From Candidatus Methanosphaera massiliense (GTDB taxonomy: Archaea; Methanobacteriota; Methanobacteria; Methanobacteriales; Methanobacteriaceae), in NCBI RefSeq assembly GCF_028890305.1, contig NZ_JARBXM010000001.1, positions 250,501-314,500 of the forward strand: a stretch of DNA of 64,000 bases, read 5' to 3'. A model generated the notes under the pieces. That model did no database searches. It was not told the origin of the DNA and saw nothing but the letters and a program-made list of their open reading frames with translations. The translations under genes were made by a program, and so were the position numbers. How positions within the stretch are numbered: the first letter of the stretch is position 1; each line of letters begins with the position of its first letter. This document shows positions 36,726-45,967 of this stretch, one piece after another.

Positions 36726-37319
36726 CTACCTTGTTATGTAGTAGAACGTTCTGTACATTAATAGTGTAAACCATAATGCATTAACAAGATAATGTAAAAT
36801 ACTTAATTGTACTCTGATGAATGTTATGAATACTAATAAAGACAATAATAAAAGAAGAGAATACGTGATATTCACACTTTGATATCTATTATCATTAAAT
36901 CCATTTTTATCTATGATTATAAAATGGTTTAGAAATTCAGGTTCTATGACTTCTTCATCTTCTCGGATATTTGCTATTATTTGGATTGATTGTATTTGAG
37001 ATAGTTCTTTATAGTAGGATAATTCTCTTTTGGATAATTGCTCGAAGTGATCAAGGTATATGTGTGTTTGTGTATCTTTTGATTTTTCTGTAATCTCTTC
37101 TAGTAATTTGCTTATTGTCTTATTTTTTGTTTCTGATTTTTTGTCAATTGTTCTCAGTATTTGTTCAATAGCTGTTTTTCCCTTTTTTGGTGATATGATA
37201 TAGATTGCCTTAATTGTTTTATCTCGTTTTTTATAGCATTCATATAATTCTCTCTTATAAAGTAGCACATTATTATGTTTTTTAAGTTGTTCTGTTATTT
37301 TATCATTGGCCTTGTTCAT
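36726..37319 (-). CDS. Unknown protein with degenerate P-loop-like core and two C-terminal membrane helices
   Basis: A 197-residue protein. SPKKGKTA (43-50) looks like an eroded Walker A and THIYLDHFEQL (85-95) like a Walker B. Further on, IQIIANIREDEE fits a sensor strand. Two transmembrane helices follow (about 150-170 and 174-192). The order recalls a small STAND/AAA ATPase tied to the membrane, but the glycine-rich loop is not intact. The start overlaps the preceding gene by 17 bases, a sign of tight coupling. Confidence 0.65.
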   Translation of the reverse strand: MNKANDKITEQLKKHNNVLLYKRELYECYKKRDKTIKAIYIISPKKGKTAIEQILRTIDKKSETKNKTISKLLEEITEKSKDTQTHIYLDHFEQLSKRELSYYKELSQIQSIQIIANIREDEEVIEPEFLNHFIIIDKNGFNDNRYQSVNITYSLLLLLSLLVFITFIRVQLSILHYLVNALWFTLLMYRTFYYITR

Positions 37320-37584
37320 TTAATATTTCCAATTCATATCTCTTCATACTGTATTCTTTTGTTTTTTCAACACCCACATATTTTAGAGAAATAATGTCAC
37401 CAATATTAGTAGCCTCCATTATAGAATCTAATTGTACCTTTCCCCACACACAATAAGTCACATCTCCATCCTGAATCTTATATAACCTAGTGTTATATTT
37501 TCCAACATCAGATAATTTATCAACAAGTACTCCTTCAATCATTTCACCTTTCTCAGGATTCCAATATTCAGTCTTTTCTTCCAT
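37303..37584 (-). CDS. Small OB-fold-like protein, paralogue of the next gene upstream
   Basis: About 93 residues. YWNPEKGEMIEGVLVDKLSD, YKIQDGDVTYCVWGKVQLD and IGDIISLKYVGVEKTKEYS align clearly with the 116-residue neighbour, showing tandem duplication. The beta-strand pattern and GD...G turns suggest an OB fold of the kind that binds nucleic acid. A TTG extends the frame to 37602, but GGGAG stands before the ATG at 37584. It overlaps the genes on both sides. Confidence 0.72.
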   Translation of the reverse strand: MEEKTEYWNPEKGEMIEGVLVDKLSDVGKYNTRLYKIQDGDVTYCVWGKVQLDSIMEATNIGDIISLKYVGVEKTKEYSMKRYELEILNEQGQ

Positions 37585-37918
37585 GTGTCTCCCTTCTTTC
37601 AATATAATATACTTTCATAGTATGTCCATTATTTGTTGTCTTACATCCATTATATGTTATTCTAATATAATCTTCAACTTCTATTTCAGACATCAATTCA
37701 TCTAATTGAGTTTTACCCCAAATTTTTATTTCTTTATCATTTTTATCTAATAAAATATATAAATTCTGGTCATATTTCCCGACAGATTCAATTCTATTAA
37801 TTAATTTTCCCTCCACCACATCTCCTAATTCTGGATTCCATACATTTCCTGTTATAGGCTTCCATTCATCAGAATCATTTTCACTTGGAAAAAATTTAAT
37901 ATTAGACCACCTCCACAT
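37568..37918 (-). CDS. Small OB-fold-like protein (first gene of the cluster)
   Basis: A 116-residue protein: VWNPELGDVVEGKLINRIES, LYILLDKNDKEIKIWGKTQLDELM in two parts, EVEDYIRITYNGCKTTNNG. Predicted beta-rich OB fold, paralogous to the following 93-residue protein. The ATG at 37918 is odd: an AGGTGG that looks like a ribosome binding site lies just after it, and no in-frame ATG, GTG or TTG follows soon, so the true start could be a rarer codon. Function unknown. Confidence 0.7.
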   Translation of the reverse strand: MWRWSNIKFFPSENDSDEWKPITGNVWNPELGDVVEGKLINRIESVGKYDQNLYILLDKNDKEIKIWGKTQLDELMSEIEVEDYIRITYNGCKTTNNGHTMKVYYIERRETHGRKD

Positions 37919-38235
37919 ATCTTATCCAGAATATACTCAGTTTCATAGATATTAATATGTAAGAACGTTAAAAACTGCTTAAACGCTATACTAAAAAATT
38001 AAGCATTTAAAAGACAATAACATGTTAAAAAGGAATTAAATATAGAACAGATGTTTCCAAAAAAGAGTCAACACAAATAAACTGTAAACAACTAAAATTT
38101 CCAGAAATAAATTAGGTATCCCTGTAAAAATAACCAAATAAATATAATTTTACAAAAAATAAAATAACTAAGAAAAAACAATATATTATTATAAGATTAT
38201 GTTTTTTAAATCTGAAAGAAAATAGGTGATTAATT
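37919..38235. promoter_or_regulatory. Divergent region between the OB-like cluster and frhA
   Basis: 317 AT-rich bases. AGGTGAT at 38224-38230 is the frhA ribosome binding site. A TATA-like AAATATAATTTT near 38140 could serve frhA. No gene seen. Confidence 0.45.
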
Positions 38236-39456
38236 TTGAGTGAAACGATAGTAATATCTCCAACTAGTCGTCAGGAAGGACATGCTGAATTATCAATGGA
38301 AGTTGATGATGAAGGAATAGTAACAACAGGACGTTATTTTAGTATTACGCCTGTAAGAGGAATAGAAAAAATAATTATAGGAAAAAGACCTGAAACAGCA
38401 CCAGTAATAGCACAGAGAATTTGTGGTGTTTGTCCAGTTACACATACACTTGCATCTGTAGAAGCTATTGATGATTCATTAAAAATAGAAGTTCCAAAAG
38501 CTGCAAGAATCTTAAGAGAAATAGCACTTAATGCTCATATCATAAACAGTCATGCAATACATCATTTTCTAGTAGCACCAGATTTTGTACCAGATGATCA
38601 ATATGACACAGTAGTTAAAAATGTTTCAGAAATAAGAAAAAATGTACAATTTGTTGAAGACACAGTAGCTGGTGAAGGAATTCATCCATCAGATATAAGA
38701 ATTGGTGGAATGGCACATAATATTACAAAAAACGCTAAGAATAAGATAAAAACCAGAATGGAAGGACTTATGAGTCTATTAGAGGAACATGTTGAAACAA
38801 TGATTGGTCTTGTTCAAGATAAAGATTTCCCAGAAAAACTAGGAACACACAATCAACCAGTATTTGCATCAGACGATACATACGGTTCCAAAAATGGAAT
38901 ATTATATAATGAAATTGAAGAAATATTACCAACATCATGGTATGATTTACCAGAAATAGGTAAAAGAGCATGCTCACAAATCCCATTATATCAAGGAAAT
39001 GTTGTTGAAACAGGACCAAGAGCAAGAGCAAACAAATATCGTAAATTCAAAGAAGTAGGAGTTAAAGCTCAGCACATTGCACGTGCACAAGAAATGATAA
39101 ATTCCGCACAGAAAATTATTGAACTAGTGGATAAACTTGACACATCAGCACAGGTAATGGCAAAATATGACCTTAATGGAACAGACCGTCTTGGTATCGG
39201 TGTAATTGAAGGACCTAGAGGAACAAATATCCACACAGCTAAAGTATCACCTGAAGGATATATTAGTGATTACAATGCAATAGTACCTACAACATGGAAT
39301 ATTCCAACAATGGGTATTGCAACAGAAGGATTCCATTATAAATATGGCCCACATGTAATAAGAGCTTATGACCCATGTTTATCCTGTGCTACACACATGG
39401 TAATTGTGGATGATGAATCAAAAGAAGTAATAAAAGAAGATACTATCCAAATATAA
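38236..39456 (+). CDS. frhA: Coenzyme F420-reducing [NiFe] hydrogenase, alpha (large) subunit
   Basis: A 406-residue hydrogenase large subunit. The nickel-iron ligands are in [11 protein letters not shown] (Cys63, Cys66) and DPCLSCATH (Cys381, Cys384, His387). Nineteen residues follow the final His; this propeptide is removed by FrhD after nickel insertion. The complex oxidises H2 and reduces F420. Start is TTG at 38236, after AGGTGAT. First gene of frhADGB. Confidence 0.97.
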   Translation: MSETIVISPTSRQEGHAELSMEVDDEGIVTTGRYFSITPVRGIEKIIIGKRPETAPVIAQRICGVCPVTHTLASVEAIDDSLKIEVPKAARILREIALNAHIINSHAIHHFLVAPDFVPDDQYDTVVKNVSEIRKNVQFVEDTVAGEGIHPSDIRIGGMAHNITKNAKNKIKTRMEGLMSLLEEHVETMIGLVQDKDFPEKLGTHNQPVFASDDTYGSKNGILYNEIEEILPTSWYDLPEIGKRACSQIPLYQGNVVETGPRARANKYRKFKEVGVKAQHIARAQEMINSAQKIIELVDKLDTSAQVMAKYDLNGTDRLGIGVIEGPRGTNIHTAKVSPEGYISDYNAIVPTTWNIPTMGIATEGFHYKYGPHVIRAYDPCLSCATHMVIVDDESKEVIKEDTIQI

Positions 39457-39470
39457 TTGAAGGGGATTTG

Positions 39471-39941
39471 ATGTCATATAATCATGAAAATCTCATCGTT
39501 GGATGTGGAAACATTCTGTTTGGAGACGATGGCTTTGGTCCAGAGGTTATTAAATACATGAAAGATAATGAAATAGAAATACCGGGAGATACTTGTCTCG
39601 TGGATGGGGCAACTAGTGCTCCTCATTATATATTCTCATTACCTGAAGATGAATGGAAAAATATTATAATCATAGATATAGCCTCTATGGATAAGAAACC
39701 TGGAACAGTAGATGTACTCGAATTAAACCAGGTGAAGGAACAGGACAGATACATGGATGTTCATGGTATCTCTGCTACAATGCCATTACATGATTTAGAA
39801 GAAAAAATAAATATTAAAATAGTAGCTTGTCAGCCAGAAAATGTTCCAACAGAAATGGAAATCGGATTAACAGAAACACTTACACAGAGCATACCAAAAA
39901 CTGTTGAAGCTACTCTTAATGTTTTAAATGATATGTTATGA
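39471..39941 (+). CDS. frhD: F420-hydrogenase maturation endopeptidase FrhD
   Basis: About 156 residues of the HycI/HybD protease family: VGCGNILFGDDGFGPEV (nickel-binding Asp region), IIIIDIASMD and a conserved MDVHGISAT. It trims the FrhA C-terminus. A TTG at 39468 is in frame, but AGGGGAT at 39461-39467 fits the ATG at 39471 better. Only 14 bases after frhA. Confidence 0.94.
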   Translation: MSYNHENLIVGCGNILFGDDGFGPEVIKYMKDNEIEIPGDTCLVDGATSAPHYIFSLPEDEWKNIIIIDIASMDKKPGTVDVLELNQVKEQDRYMDVHGISATMPLHDLEEKINIKIVACQPENVPTEMEIGLTETLTQSIPKTVEATLNVLNDML

Positions 39942-39996
39942 TAAAAAATAGACTAAAATAAAGGAAATTAAATTAAATTGAGTGAAGGTGAAACTC

Positions 39997-40776
39997 TTGT
40001 TTGAAAAAATTAAAGAAAAAATTGTCAAAGACGAGGATGATGTTAATAATACACCAGATTTATCTCAAGATAAATTAAAAATAGGTTACATCCACTTATC
40101 TGGTTGTACTGGTGATTTAATGTCATTTACAGAAAATTATGATGACCTTGCAGATTTACTCCATGCTGTAGACATAGTATATGGACAAACACTCGTTGAT
40201 AAATGGGAAATGCCTGAGATGGACTTAGTTCTTGTTGAAGGATCCGTATGTCTGGAAGACGAACATTCCCTAAAAGAATTACAGGAAGCTAGAAGTAAAT
40301 CTAAACTACTTGTAGCTTTAGGTTCCTGTGCATCTACTGGTGGATTCACAGTATATGCTAAAGGAGGTCAACAAGCCCAACCAAAACATTCATCATTCTT
40401 AGCATTACAACACCTAGTTAAAGTAGATCTTGCAGTACCTGGATGTCCACCATCCCCTGAACTTATTAAAAGAGTCTTACTTGCAGCAGTAAACAATGAT
40501 ATGGATTATCTTAAACCATTCATGGATTTTGCTAGTAACCAAGAAGCATGTGGCTGTGATTTACAGAAGAAAATTATTAACCAATCAATCTGTGTAGGAT
40601 GTGGAGCTTGTGCAGCGGCATGTCCTACAAGAGCTATGACCATGCAAGACGGAAGACCATTATTTAACTGTGACCGTTGTGTTAAATGCGGTTCTTGTTA
40701 CTACCAATGTACACGTAGCTGGTGGCCTGTAGACGAAATTTATAAAGAATTAGGATATAATAAGGAGGAGGTCTAA
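39997..40776 (+). CDS. frhG: Coenzyme F420 hydrogenase, gamma (small/FeS) subunit
   Basis: About 259 residues. The small-subunit part has [19 protein letters not shown] and PGCPPSPEL cysteines for the proximal cluster; the C-terminal part is a two-cluster ferredoxin domain ([12 protein letters not shown] and [14 protein letters not shown]). The frame opens at GTG 39982, but AAGGTGA at 39985-39991 is spaced for TTG 39997, giving a family-like MFEKIKEKI start. I chose TTG, with moderate certainty. Confidence 0.95.
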   Translation: MFEKIKEKIVKDEDDVNNTPDLSQDKLKIGYIHLSGCTGDLMSFTENYDDLADLLHAVDIVYGQTLVDKWEMPEMDLVLVEGSVCLEDEHSLKELQEARSKSKLLVALGSCASTGGFTVYAKGGQQAQPKHSSFLALQHLVKVDLAVPGCPPSPELIKRVLLAAVNNDMDYLKPFMDFASNQEACGCDLQKKIINQSICVGCGACAAACPTRAMTMQDGRPLFNCDRCVKCGSCYYQCTRSWWPVDEIYKELGYNKEEV

Positions 40777-40777
40777 T

Positions 40778-41674
40778 ATGATTTACGATTCTGTTCTTGG
40801 ACCACACCAGGAGATTATAACAGCAAAAGCTTCTGATAAAAAAATAACAAGTAAAGCACAAGATGGTGGAATTGTATCTGCTATACTTATATATGCATTA
40901 GAAGAAAACATTATTGATGGTGCAATTGTAGCTGGAGAAGGTAAAGAACCATGGAAACCAGAGCCTCATGTTGCAACAACCAAGAAAGAAATATTAAAAG
41001 CTGCTGGAACAAAATACACAATGTGTCCAAACCTTGCTTTAATAAAAGAAGCAACACGTGCTTATGGTCTTGAAAAAATAGGTACTGTAGGAACTCCTTG
41101 CCAGGTTATGGGACTACGTAAAATGCAAGCTTACCCTATAGGTCTTAGAAATGCATCAGATAAGATAGCATTAAGTATAGGTATTTATTGTATGGAAAAC
41201 TTCCCATATGAATCATTGAAAACATTTATTGAAGATGATATTGGTGTTAAACCATCCCAAGTTACAAAGATGGATATTTCAAAAGGTAAATTATTCATAA
41301 CACACACTGAAGGTGAGGGTAAAATACCTATAAAGAAAACTCATGGTTTTGAACAATCAGGATGTAATTATTGTTTAGATTATGTTTCTGAATTAGCTGA
41401 TATATCCTGTGGATCTGTAGCTGCTAAACCAGGATGGTCTACTATTATAAAACGTACTGATAAAGGATCATCCATTATTGATAAAGCAGTAGAGGAAGGC
41501 ATTCTTGAAACTATGGAAACAAATGAAGGTAAATATGGTATAGAGTTACTTAGAAAATTAGCAACTAATAAGAAAAAGAAAAATCAGAAAAATATTGATA
41601 AAAAATTAGATTTAGGTTTAAAAGTACCATTTACCCATTCTAAAAATAAAAATGATCCTCTTGAAAACAGGTAG
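40778..41674 (+). CDS. frhB: Coenzyme F420 hydrogenase, beta subunit (F420/FAD site)
   Basis: A 298-residue FrhB-type flavoprotein that passes electrons to F420. Typical: QDGGIVSAILIYALE (about 29-43), GTPCQVMGLRKMQ, YCMENFPYE and the cluster cysteines in SGCNYCLDYVSELADISCG. It carries an extra Lys-rich tail. It starts two bases after the frhG stop codon, with a full AGGAGG. Confidence 0.96.
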   Translation: MIYDSVLGPHQEIITAKASDKKITSKAQDGGIVSAILIYALEENIIDGAIVAGEGKEPWKPEPHVATTKKEILKAAGTKYTMCPNLALIKEATRAYGLEKIGTVGTPCQVMGLRKMQAYPIGLRNASDKIALSIGIYCMENFPYESLKTFIEDDIGVKPSQVTKMDISKGKLFITHTEGEGKIPIKKTHGFEQSGCNYCLDYVSELADISCGSVAAKPGWSTIIKRTDKGSSIIDKAVEEGILETMETNEGKYGIELLRKLATNKKKKNQKNIDKKLDLGLKVPFTHSKNKNDPLENR

Positions 41675-41755
41675 TTATACAACTATACTGTTTTTCAACT
41701 TTTACTTTTTTTAATAAATTTAAACAATTAAACATTTATTAGGAGACTATTTTAT

Positions 41756-42436
41756 ATGCAACTAGATGAAGTTCTTGGAATACTTGAAAAAGAGGGAAAT
41801 CCTGATGATGTGAAAGGAATGGCTCGTTTTGGAATTAATCCAGATAAAGCATATGGTATACGAGTCCCGGTTCTAAGAAAAATAGCAAAAACTATTGGTA
41901 AAGACCATGAACTTGCCATCGAATTATGGAATTATGGTTATCATGATACTAAACTTCTTGCAACTATGATTGATGATCCGACTAAAGTAACATCCGAGCA
42001 AATTAATAAATGGGCATACTCCTTTGAAACATGGGACCAATGTGACCAAGCTTGCAGTAATTTATTTCGTAAAACAAGGTATGCTTATCCCAAGATACAT
42101 GAATTTTATGATAAAGAGGAAGAATTTGTTAAAAGAACTGCATACTCATTAATAGCTACTCTAGCCGTACATGATAAGAAAGCCTGTGATGATGTGTTTA
42201 TTAACCTATTTCCCATAATAATTAGTGGTTCATCTGATGAAAGAAATTTTGTTAAAAAAGCAGTTAACTGGTCTTTACGACAAATTGGAAAAAGAAATAA
42301 GATTCTTAATCAGAAAAGTATCCTGTTAGCAGAAGAAATATTAAAATTAGATACTATAAGTGGAAATTGGATTGCACATGATGCTTTACGTGAATTGAAA
42401 AGTGAAAAAGTTCAGAAGAAATTTAAAGATAAATAA
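41756..42436 (+). CDS. AlkD-like DNA alkylation repair protein
   Basis: A 226-residue HEAT-like repeat protein of the DNA alkylation repair (AlkC/AlkD) family: GINPDKAYGIRVPVLRKIAK, LWNYGYHDTKLLATMIDDP, FETWDQCDQACSNLFRKT, KRTAYSLIATLAVHDKK, NFVKKAVNWSLRQIGKRN. AlkD removes bulky alkylated bases without flipping them. Single gene, convergent with the peptidase gene (one base apart). Confidence 0.88.
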   Translation: MQLDEVLGILEKEGNPDDVKGMARFGINPDKAYGIRVPVLRKIAKTIGKDHELAIELWNYGYHDTKLLATMIDDPTKVTSEQINKWAYSFETWDQCDQACSNLFRKTRYAYPKIHEFYDKEEEFVKRTAYSLIATLAVHDKKACDDVFINLFPIIISGSSDERNFVKKAVNWSLRQIGKRNKILNQKSILLAEEILKLDTISGNWIAHDALRELKSEKVQKKFKDK

Positions 42437-42437
42437 C

Positions 42438-43019
42438 TCATCCTTCCTTTTTTATTAAATACCAGTATTCATTTAAACGTGAATCATAGCTTTTATAATC
42501 AGGAAATTCTTTTTTAATTATGTTAAAGAATTTATCACTATGGTCCAATATTATAAGATGAGCTAATTCATGATATATTATGTATGCTATTAGATCTTCT
42601 GGTAGATATATTAAATCCTTAGATAGTGTTACATTTCCTAGACTGCTACAGCTACCCCATTTTGTGGTCATGTGTCTGTATTGTATTCGTTTAACATTGA
42701 CATTTAATTGATTTTGGTATTTTTCAAAAAATCTGTTTGTTATGTTTTTAAATTCTTTTTCGGTTCTTTGAATTAAATATATATTTCTCGTTTGTTCTTC
42801 TAGTTTTACATTGACTTCGTCATATTCCACTAGTTTATCATAAATCCATTTTTCTTTTTTATGAATACATTCTTCAATATTTCCATCGTATCTTTTTGGC
42901 AGGATTAGTCTTAATTTACCGCCTCTTAATTCATATCTTATGTATTTGACTTTACGATAGTCTACAGTGTATTCTATTTCTCGATCTTTTATTTTTGTTT
43001 TAAGCATTTTATTTCTCAT
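42438..43019 (-). CDS. YgjP/SprT-like zinc metallopeptidase-domain protein
   Basis: A 193-residue protein with a beta-rich N-terminus (KYIRYELRGGKLRLILPKRY), the conserved MTTKWGSCSSLGNVTLSKDLIYLP, then the zinc motif HELAH (about 148-152) with a third ligand in DHSDKFF. This is the DUF45/YgjP family found next to restriction systems in bacteria and also stand-alone. Role unknown. An alternative start is the MLKTK methionine four codons in. Confidence 0.87.
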   Translation of the reverse strand: MRNKMLKTKIKDREIEYTVDYRKVKYIRYELRGGKLRLILPKRYDGNIEECIHKKEKWIYDKLVEYDEVNVKLEEQTRNIYLIQRTEKEFKNITNRFFEKYQNQLNVNVKRIQYRHMTTKWGSCSSLGNVTLSKDLIYLPEDLIAYIIYHELAHLIILDHSDKFFNIIKKEFPDYKSYDSRLNEYWYLIKKEG

Positions 43020-43168
43020 ATATATTTATTAATTAATTATTATTTCATGTATTATCTAATATATTCTTGTTGTTTTCCATCATATGTGTAAAATAATTAA
43101 TTCAAGAAGATTCATATATAATAATTAAACAAAAATACCTCTTATTAAACAGATGGATGGAAGATAAA

Positions 43169-44362
43169 ATGAACAAAGTAAAGGAAGTTGATGTTTTAAT
43201 TATTGGGGCAGGTCCTGCAGGATCTATTGCAGCAAGAGAAGCCAGTGCAAATGGTGCTAAAACATTAATTATTGACAAGAAATCAGAAATTGGCAATCCT
43301 AAAAGATGTGCTGAAGGTATAATTGACGGCGTTCTTGAAAAAATGAATATTGAATTAGACGAAAGATGGATTGCTCGACGAATTGATGGAGCACGTATTG
43401 TATCACCAAATAATACTAGTGCATGGTTTACCTCTGAAAATTTAGATACACCTGCTACAGGTATTGTATTAGAACGTAAAGTATTTGATAAACATGTTAC
43501 AATGGACGCCATTCGTAGTGGTGCTGAGGTAATGATTAAAACAGAAGCATTATCAATGAAGAAAGTTGACGACTATTTCCTTGTTGATATCAATGGATTT
43601 AACACAGATATTACACAAATTAAGGCACATATTGTTATTGGTGCAGATGGTCCTGAGGGTCATGTAGGTGCCTGGGCTGGTCTTAACACAAAAGTTCCTC
43701 TGGAAGAAATGGATTCAGGTATCCAATATGAAATGACTAATCTTAAAATGGACAAAAATAATACGCTCGAATTCTATTTTGGTAGCGTAGCACCTGGTGG
43801 CTATGTCTGGTTTTTCCCTAAAGGTTATGATACTGCTAATGTGGGTATCGATGTAACCGGAGCTAGGGCTACTAAGAGTGCTAAGGAATATTTAGATGAT
43901 TTTATTGCCAATAATTATGCTACTAAAGATGCTCAAATCGTGGAAGTTAATGTTGGTGGAAACCCATTATGTGGAGTATTTGATAAAATTATAACAGACA
44001 ATCTTATGCTAGTAGGTGATGCTGCTGGCTGTATTAATCCTATTACTGGTGGAGGTATTGACACCGCACTTGAAAGTGGTATGATTGCAGGTCAAGTTGC
44101 TGCTAGAGCTATTAAAGAGGAAGACTATTCTGAGGATAATTTAAAGGAATATTCAGATTATGTTGAAGAACATATAGCTAAGAAGTTTAGAAAGTACATT
44201 CACATTAGAGATTTCCTTTATGGCTTAGATGATGATGATTTAAATGAGTATATCAGTGCTGTAGCTAATGCTGGACTTAGTACTCTTTCAACTAAATCTT
44301 TACTTAAAGCAGTAGTTAAAATGTCTCCAAAAAAATTATTTAAATTACGTAAGTTATTATAA
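43169..44362 (+). CDS. Geranylgeranyl reductase family protein (archaeal lipid saturation)
   Basis: About 397 residues. FAD-binding VLIIGAGPAGSIAAREAS with the Rossmann GxGxxG, NPKRCAEGI (conserved Cys), and LMLVGDAAGCINPITGGGI are typical of digeranylgeranylglycerophospholipid reductase, which saturates archaeal isoprenoid chains. The frame opens at ATG 43157; GGAAGAT lies between it and the ATG at 43169, which I prefer. Single gene. Confidence 0.93.
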   Translation: MNKVKEVDVLIIGAGPAGSIAAREASANGAKTLIIDKKSEIGNPKRCAEGIIDGVLEKMNIELDERWIARRIDGARIVSPNNTSAWFTSENLDTPATGIVLERKVFDKHVTMDAIRSGAEVMIKTEALSMKKVDDYFLVDINGFNTDITQIKAHIVIGADGPEGHVGAWAGLNTKVPLEEMDSGIQYEMTNLKMDKNNTLEFYFGSVAPGGYVWFFPKGYDTANVGIDVTGARATKSAKEYLDDFIANNYATKDAQIVEVNVGGNPLCGVFDKIITDNLMLVGDAAGCINPITGGGIDTALESGMIAGQVAARAIKEEDYSEDNLKEYSDYVEEHIAKKFRKYIHIRDFLYGLDDDDLNEYISAVANAGLSTLSTKSLLKAVVKMSPKKLFKLRKLL

Positions 44363-44393
44363 TTATTAGTTATTCTAACTTATTAATCCCTTT

Positions 44394-45218
44394 TTATGAT
44401 ATTGCTATTATTTCATCTATGTCTTTATCTGTTATATGGTCTCTGTTTTCTGATTCTATTTTTTGTCCAAGTATGTTTAGTATTGCTAATCCTCTTCTTA
44501 AATCCGTGTATTTTGTTGCATAATTACTTATTCTTCTTATTTGATTTTCAGTTATTACTCCATTCTTGAATCCTAAATCGCATCTATATTTAAGGATGGA
44601 ATACATTTCTTCACTTGTATAATCCTCAAATTCTATTTCATGACCTTGTAGTATGCTTTGAGCGTTGCGTTCAAGTTCATATTTGAAGAAAATATTATTT
44701 ATTGTTATTATTAAAGCTATATTAGAATGATAGAACTCATTTGCCCTGAATAATTCATTGATTAACTTATTTGACTCATTATTACTTAGATAGTTTATAT
44801 CATCAATTGCTATTATAAATGATTCCTCTTCTAATTTCTTCATTACTTCTTCCTGTATTATTTCAGTGCTTACACTTTTTCTTGCTTCATATCCAAATAA
44901 GACCCTGTATATTTGAAAGTAACACTTACGTGACGTGTCTTGTATGTTACAATTTATGTAGCATGTTGATAGGTTAGTGTATTCCTCTATTTCTTTTAAT
45001 GCATGTTTAAGAACTGTTGTTTTCCCTGTGCTTGTATTTCCCATTATTATTGTATTTATTGCCTTGTTATTTTTTAGTAATGGTTTTATATTTATTAGTA
45101 TGCTCTTTAGTTGTTTATCTCTACATTGTATTACTTCTGGCAGATAGTCTATACTGAATATATCCTGATTTTTAAATACAGAATTATCTGAATTTAGGAT
45201 TTCTTCAAAAATACTCAT
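44394..45218 (-). CDS. Orc1/Cdc6-like AAA+ ATPase lacking the winged-helix domain
   Basis: A 274-residue protein: CRDKQLKSI before the core, Walker A GNTSTGKT (60-67), Walker B FIIAIDD (134-140), and a lid with YSILKYRCDLGF and the DLRRGLAILNIL block (sensor 2 type) as in Orc1/Cdc6. Genuine initiators are about 370-410 residues and end with a DNA-binding winged helix; here the protein stops after the AAA+ lid. The stop is clean, with no open frame of a lost domain following. It may be a regulator or a paralogue on its way to loss. A TATA on the minus strand (CTTTTATATA near 45290-45300) fits its promoter. Confidence 0.8.
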   Translation of the reverse strand: MSIFEEILNSDNSVFKNQDIFSIDYLPEVIQCRDKQLKSILINIKPLLKNNKAINTIIMGNTSTGKTTVLKHALKEIEEYTNLSTCYINCNIQDTSRKCYFQIYRVLFGYEARKSVSTEIIQEEVMKKLEEESFIIAIDDINYLSNNESNKLINELFRANEFYHSNIALIITINNIFFKYELERNAQSILQGHEIEFEDYTSEEMYSILKYRCDLGFKNGVITENQIRRISNYATKYTDLRRGLAILNILGQKIESENRDHITDKDIDEIIAIS

Positions 45219-45553
45219 GTCTATTCACTCTCTTATTTATTGTAATTAATTAAAGGTCCATCTCACTATTATTTGATTATTATGGGATAGTATATAAAAG
45301 AAACCGGGTCTTGAAAAGTAATAACTTTGAATTAATTTTAGTTAACTGCTATTAATTAGTATTTTATTTCGTTATATTCTTTTTAGAGGGGTGTGTGTCT
45401 CCGTCTATGAGTATGAGAATAGGACAGTCTTAGAGGCTCTAATTACTTTATAAAGTATTAATATTATAGTAATAATCATAAACAAAATTAAATAAGATTT
45501 AATTAAAGTATCCATGAAAAATAGTAGATTAAAAATAATAAGGAGGGATTAAA
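45219..45553. promoter_or_regulatory. Divergent region with a GC-richer dyad block
   Basis: 335 bases between the Orc1-like gene and the non-AUG gene. A GC-richer patch at about 45381-45442 contains TTAGAG (45383-45388), GTCTAT/ATAGGAC (45403-45408 / 45419-45425, one bulge) and the palindrome TTAGAG-G-CTCTAA (45430-45442). It could be a small RNA, a regulator site or an origin-like element. A strong AGGAGGG ribosome binding site stands at 45541-45547, preceded by a 12-codon ATG frame (45514-45552) that spans it. Confidence 0.45.
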
Positions 45554-45967
45554 ATAAATAAAAAAAATAAAAGACATAAACATAAAAGTATTCTGAAAGT
45601 TAACTCCGAAAACAACATAGACTCAATAATAGAAATATTCCAATACTTCAGCAACAAATACAATGTAATAGCAACACCTCTAGAAAAAGGAATACAATAC
45701 CAAATTAAAGACCATAAAATCACCCAGACATATAAGACAACATTACTAGATAAAAACATGAATGAAATAACTAGAAAACTAAAAAACAATGGTAAAATAA
45801 CAATAATAATTATAGACAACTTAAAAAAGAAAAATAAAAGAGAAAATAAGGAGATTAACAATAAAATAAGGGAAATAAATAAGATAAACAATATTAATAC
45901 CAAAATAACCACACAAGAAGACACATTTAAAACCCTCTCATCTATATTAAGTGGTGAAAAACCATGA
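45554..45967 (+). CDS. Unknown Lys/Asn-rich protein with a non-AUG start
   Basis: The frame is open from 45542 to the stop at 45967 without any ATG, GTG or TTG in its first 70 codons. A perfect AGGAGGG (45541-45547) lies just before it, spaced six bases from an ATA at 45554; an ATT at 45548 is too close. From ATA it is 137 residues, with SIIEIFQYFSNKYNVIATPL and a strongly basic C-terminal half. The first internal ATG is at 45758. Alternatively, a +1 frameshift from the ATG frame at 45514 (which contains AGG AGG) feeds this frame. Its TGA overlaps the next ATG. Function unknown. Confidence 0.55.
   Translation: MNKKNKRHKHKSILKVNSENNIDSIIEIFQYFSNKYNVIATPLEKGIQYQIKDHKITQTYKTTLLDKNMNEITRKLKNNGKITIIIIDNLKKKNKRENKEINNKIREINKINNINTKITTQEDTFKTLSSILSGEKP

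Noticed and set aside
45219-45553. Replication origin beside the Orc1-like gene
   Set aside because: No repeated origin-recognition boxes were seen; one TCTTGAAAAG-like match is not enough, and the Orc1-like protein lacks its DNA-binding domain.
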